A stretch of DNA of 64,000 nt, from assembly GCA_006226425.1 (NCBI GenBank), contig SBGX01000032.1, positions 104,493 to 168,492 on the forward strand, written 5' to 3'. Under the pieces are notes generated by a model that was not told the origin of the DNA, did no database searches, and saw only the letters and a program-made list of their open reading frames with translations. Shown one piece after another: positions 63,978 through 64,000 of this stretch (its first letter is position 1; each line of letters begins with the position of its first letter). This DNA is from Bacteroidota bacterium. GTDB taxonomy: Bacteria; Bacteroidota; Bacteroidia; Flavobacteriales_D; Crocinitomicaceae. The position numbers and the translations under genes were made by a program.

Positions 63978-64000
63978 CACCCCCGTTTGATCGCAAATGG

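Larger units (their letters stand above)
63737..64000. other. Gene-free end of the window
   Basis: These 264 bases after the DUF819 gene hold no supported reading frame. They contain A/T tracts and the two tandem promoters described separately. The pattern (tandem consensus promoters with G/C-rich start regions) resembles the upstream region of an rRNA operon or another very highly expressed gene, but the transcribed gene itself is outside the window. Confidence 0.6.

Overview
The window looks like a chromosomal segment of a Bacteroidetes/Flavobacteriia-type bacterium, probably a marine or gliding relative of the Flavobacteriales. The evidence is threefold. Three secreted proteins carry type IX secretion (T9SS, Por) C-terminal sorting domains. 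A GldI-like FKBP lipoprotein sits beside a DHH phosphoesterase. Many genes are preceded by the Bacteroidetes -7 promoter element TAnnTTTG (or TAnnTTCG), sometimes with a TTTG/TTG -33 element 17-22 nt upstream, while Shine-Dalgarno sites are not evident. Gene density is very high. No insertion sequence, prophage, CRISPR array, toxin-antitoxin pair or defence island was recognised, and no gene-free stretch exceeds about 265 bases.

Layout. 1-1762: 3' end of a SurA/PpiC-type chaperone and a MoxR ATPase. 1876-2754: SirB1-like protein. 2769-3959 (-): 2-amino-3-ketobutyrate CoA ligase. 4084-7844: prmC-ligA-dapA operon, followed by a lipoprotein and a small secreted protein (7892-9239) that end at a clear terminator. 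9301-11691: nrnA-like DHH enzyme with two FKBP lipoproteins. 11734-12780: tRNA-Pro(GGG) closely followed by an M23/LysM peptidase. 12783-15650 (-): DinB-like protein, family 2 glycosyltransferase, HAD phosphatase and MORN-type repeat protein. 15838-17307 (-): secreted beta-helix T9SS protein. 17465-20131 (-): LytS-like kinase and LytTR regulator, divergent from 20320-24798, two SGNH hydrolases plus an MBOAT acyltransferase (surface glycan O-acylation). 24826-27367: cysS and an acyltransferase-3 protein. 27370-28833 (-): aldehyde dehydrogenase resembling 2-aminomuconate-semialdehyde dehydrogenase. 28912-32278: metG, yidD (-) and a lytic transglycosylase. 32279-34369 (-): fused 2-oxoacid dehydrogenase E1. 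34476-36946 (-): T9SS choice-of-anchor-B protein with a 36-residue membrane ORF coupled to its start. 37036-39779 (-): DtxR regulator, LapA-like protein and a TPR histidine kinase. 39863-44217: DUF58, threonine aldolase, lipoprotein, a 112-residue unknown, recF and a DUF721/DciA-like gene. 44222-48398 (-): sugar transferase, serine palmitoyltransferase-family enzyme and an M28 peptidase. 48493-50252: ychF and a small T9SS protein. 50389-52043 (-): DUF2795, cobalamin adenosyltransferase and O-methyltransferase. 52082-58012: DUF4301, ACMSD-like decarboxylase (-), then hisS-hutH-membrane protein. 58021-59931 (-): M1 peptidase lipoprotein. 60214-63736: POT transporter and an extended DUF819 permease. 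63737-64000: no gene, but two strong tandem promoters pointing out of the window.

Most genes are housekeeping (DNA ligase and repair, three aminoacyl-tRNA synthetases, lysine synthesis) or envelope biology (lipoproteins, glycan transfer and acylation, peptidoglycan hydrolases, protein folding in the periplasm). I did not find an obvious new multi-gene defence or biosynthetic system. The most interesting signals are regulatory and architectural. There is an apparent split of promoter-to-start distances into leaderless and leadered genes. Eight of nine convergent gene pairs abut or overlap without a terminator. A tiny membrane ORF is translationally coupled to a secreted protein. A tRNA-M23 dicistron and a 13-bp direct repeat at the kinase/O-acylation divergent region complete the list.
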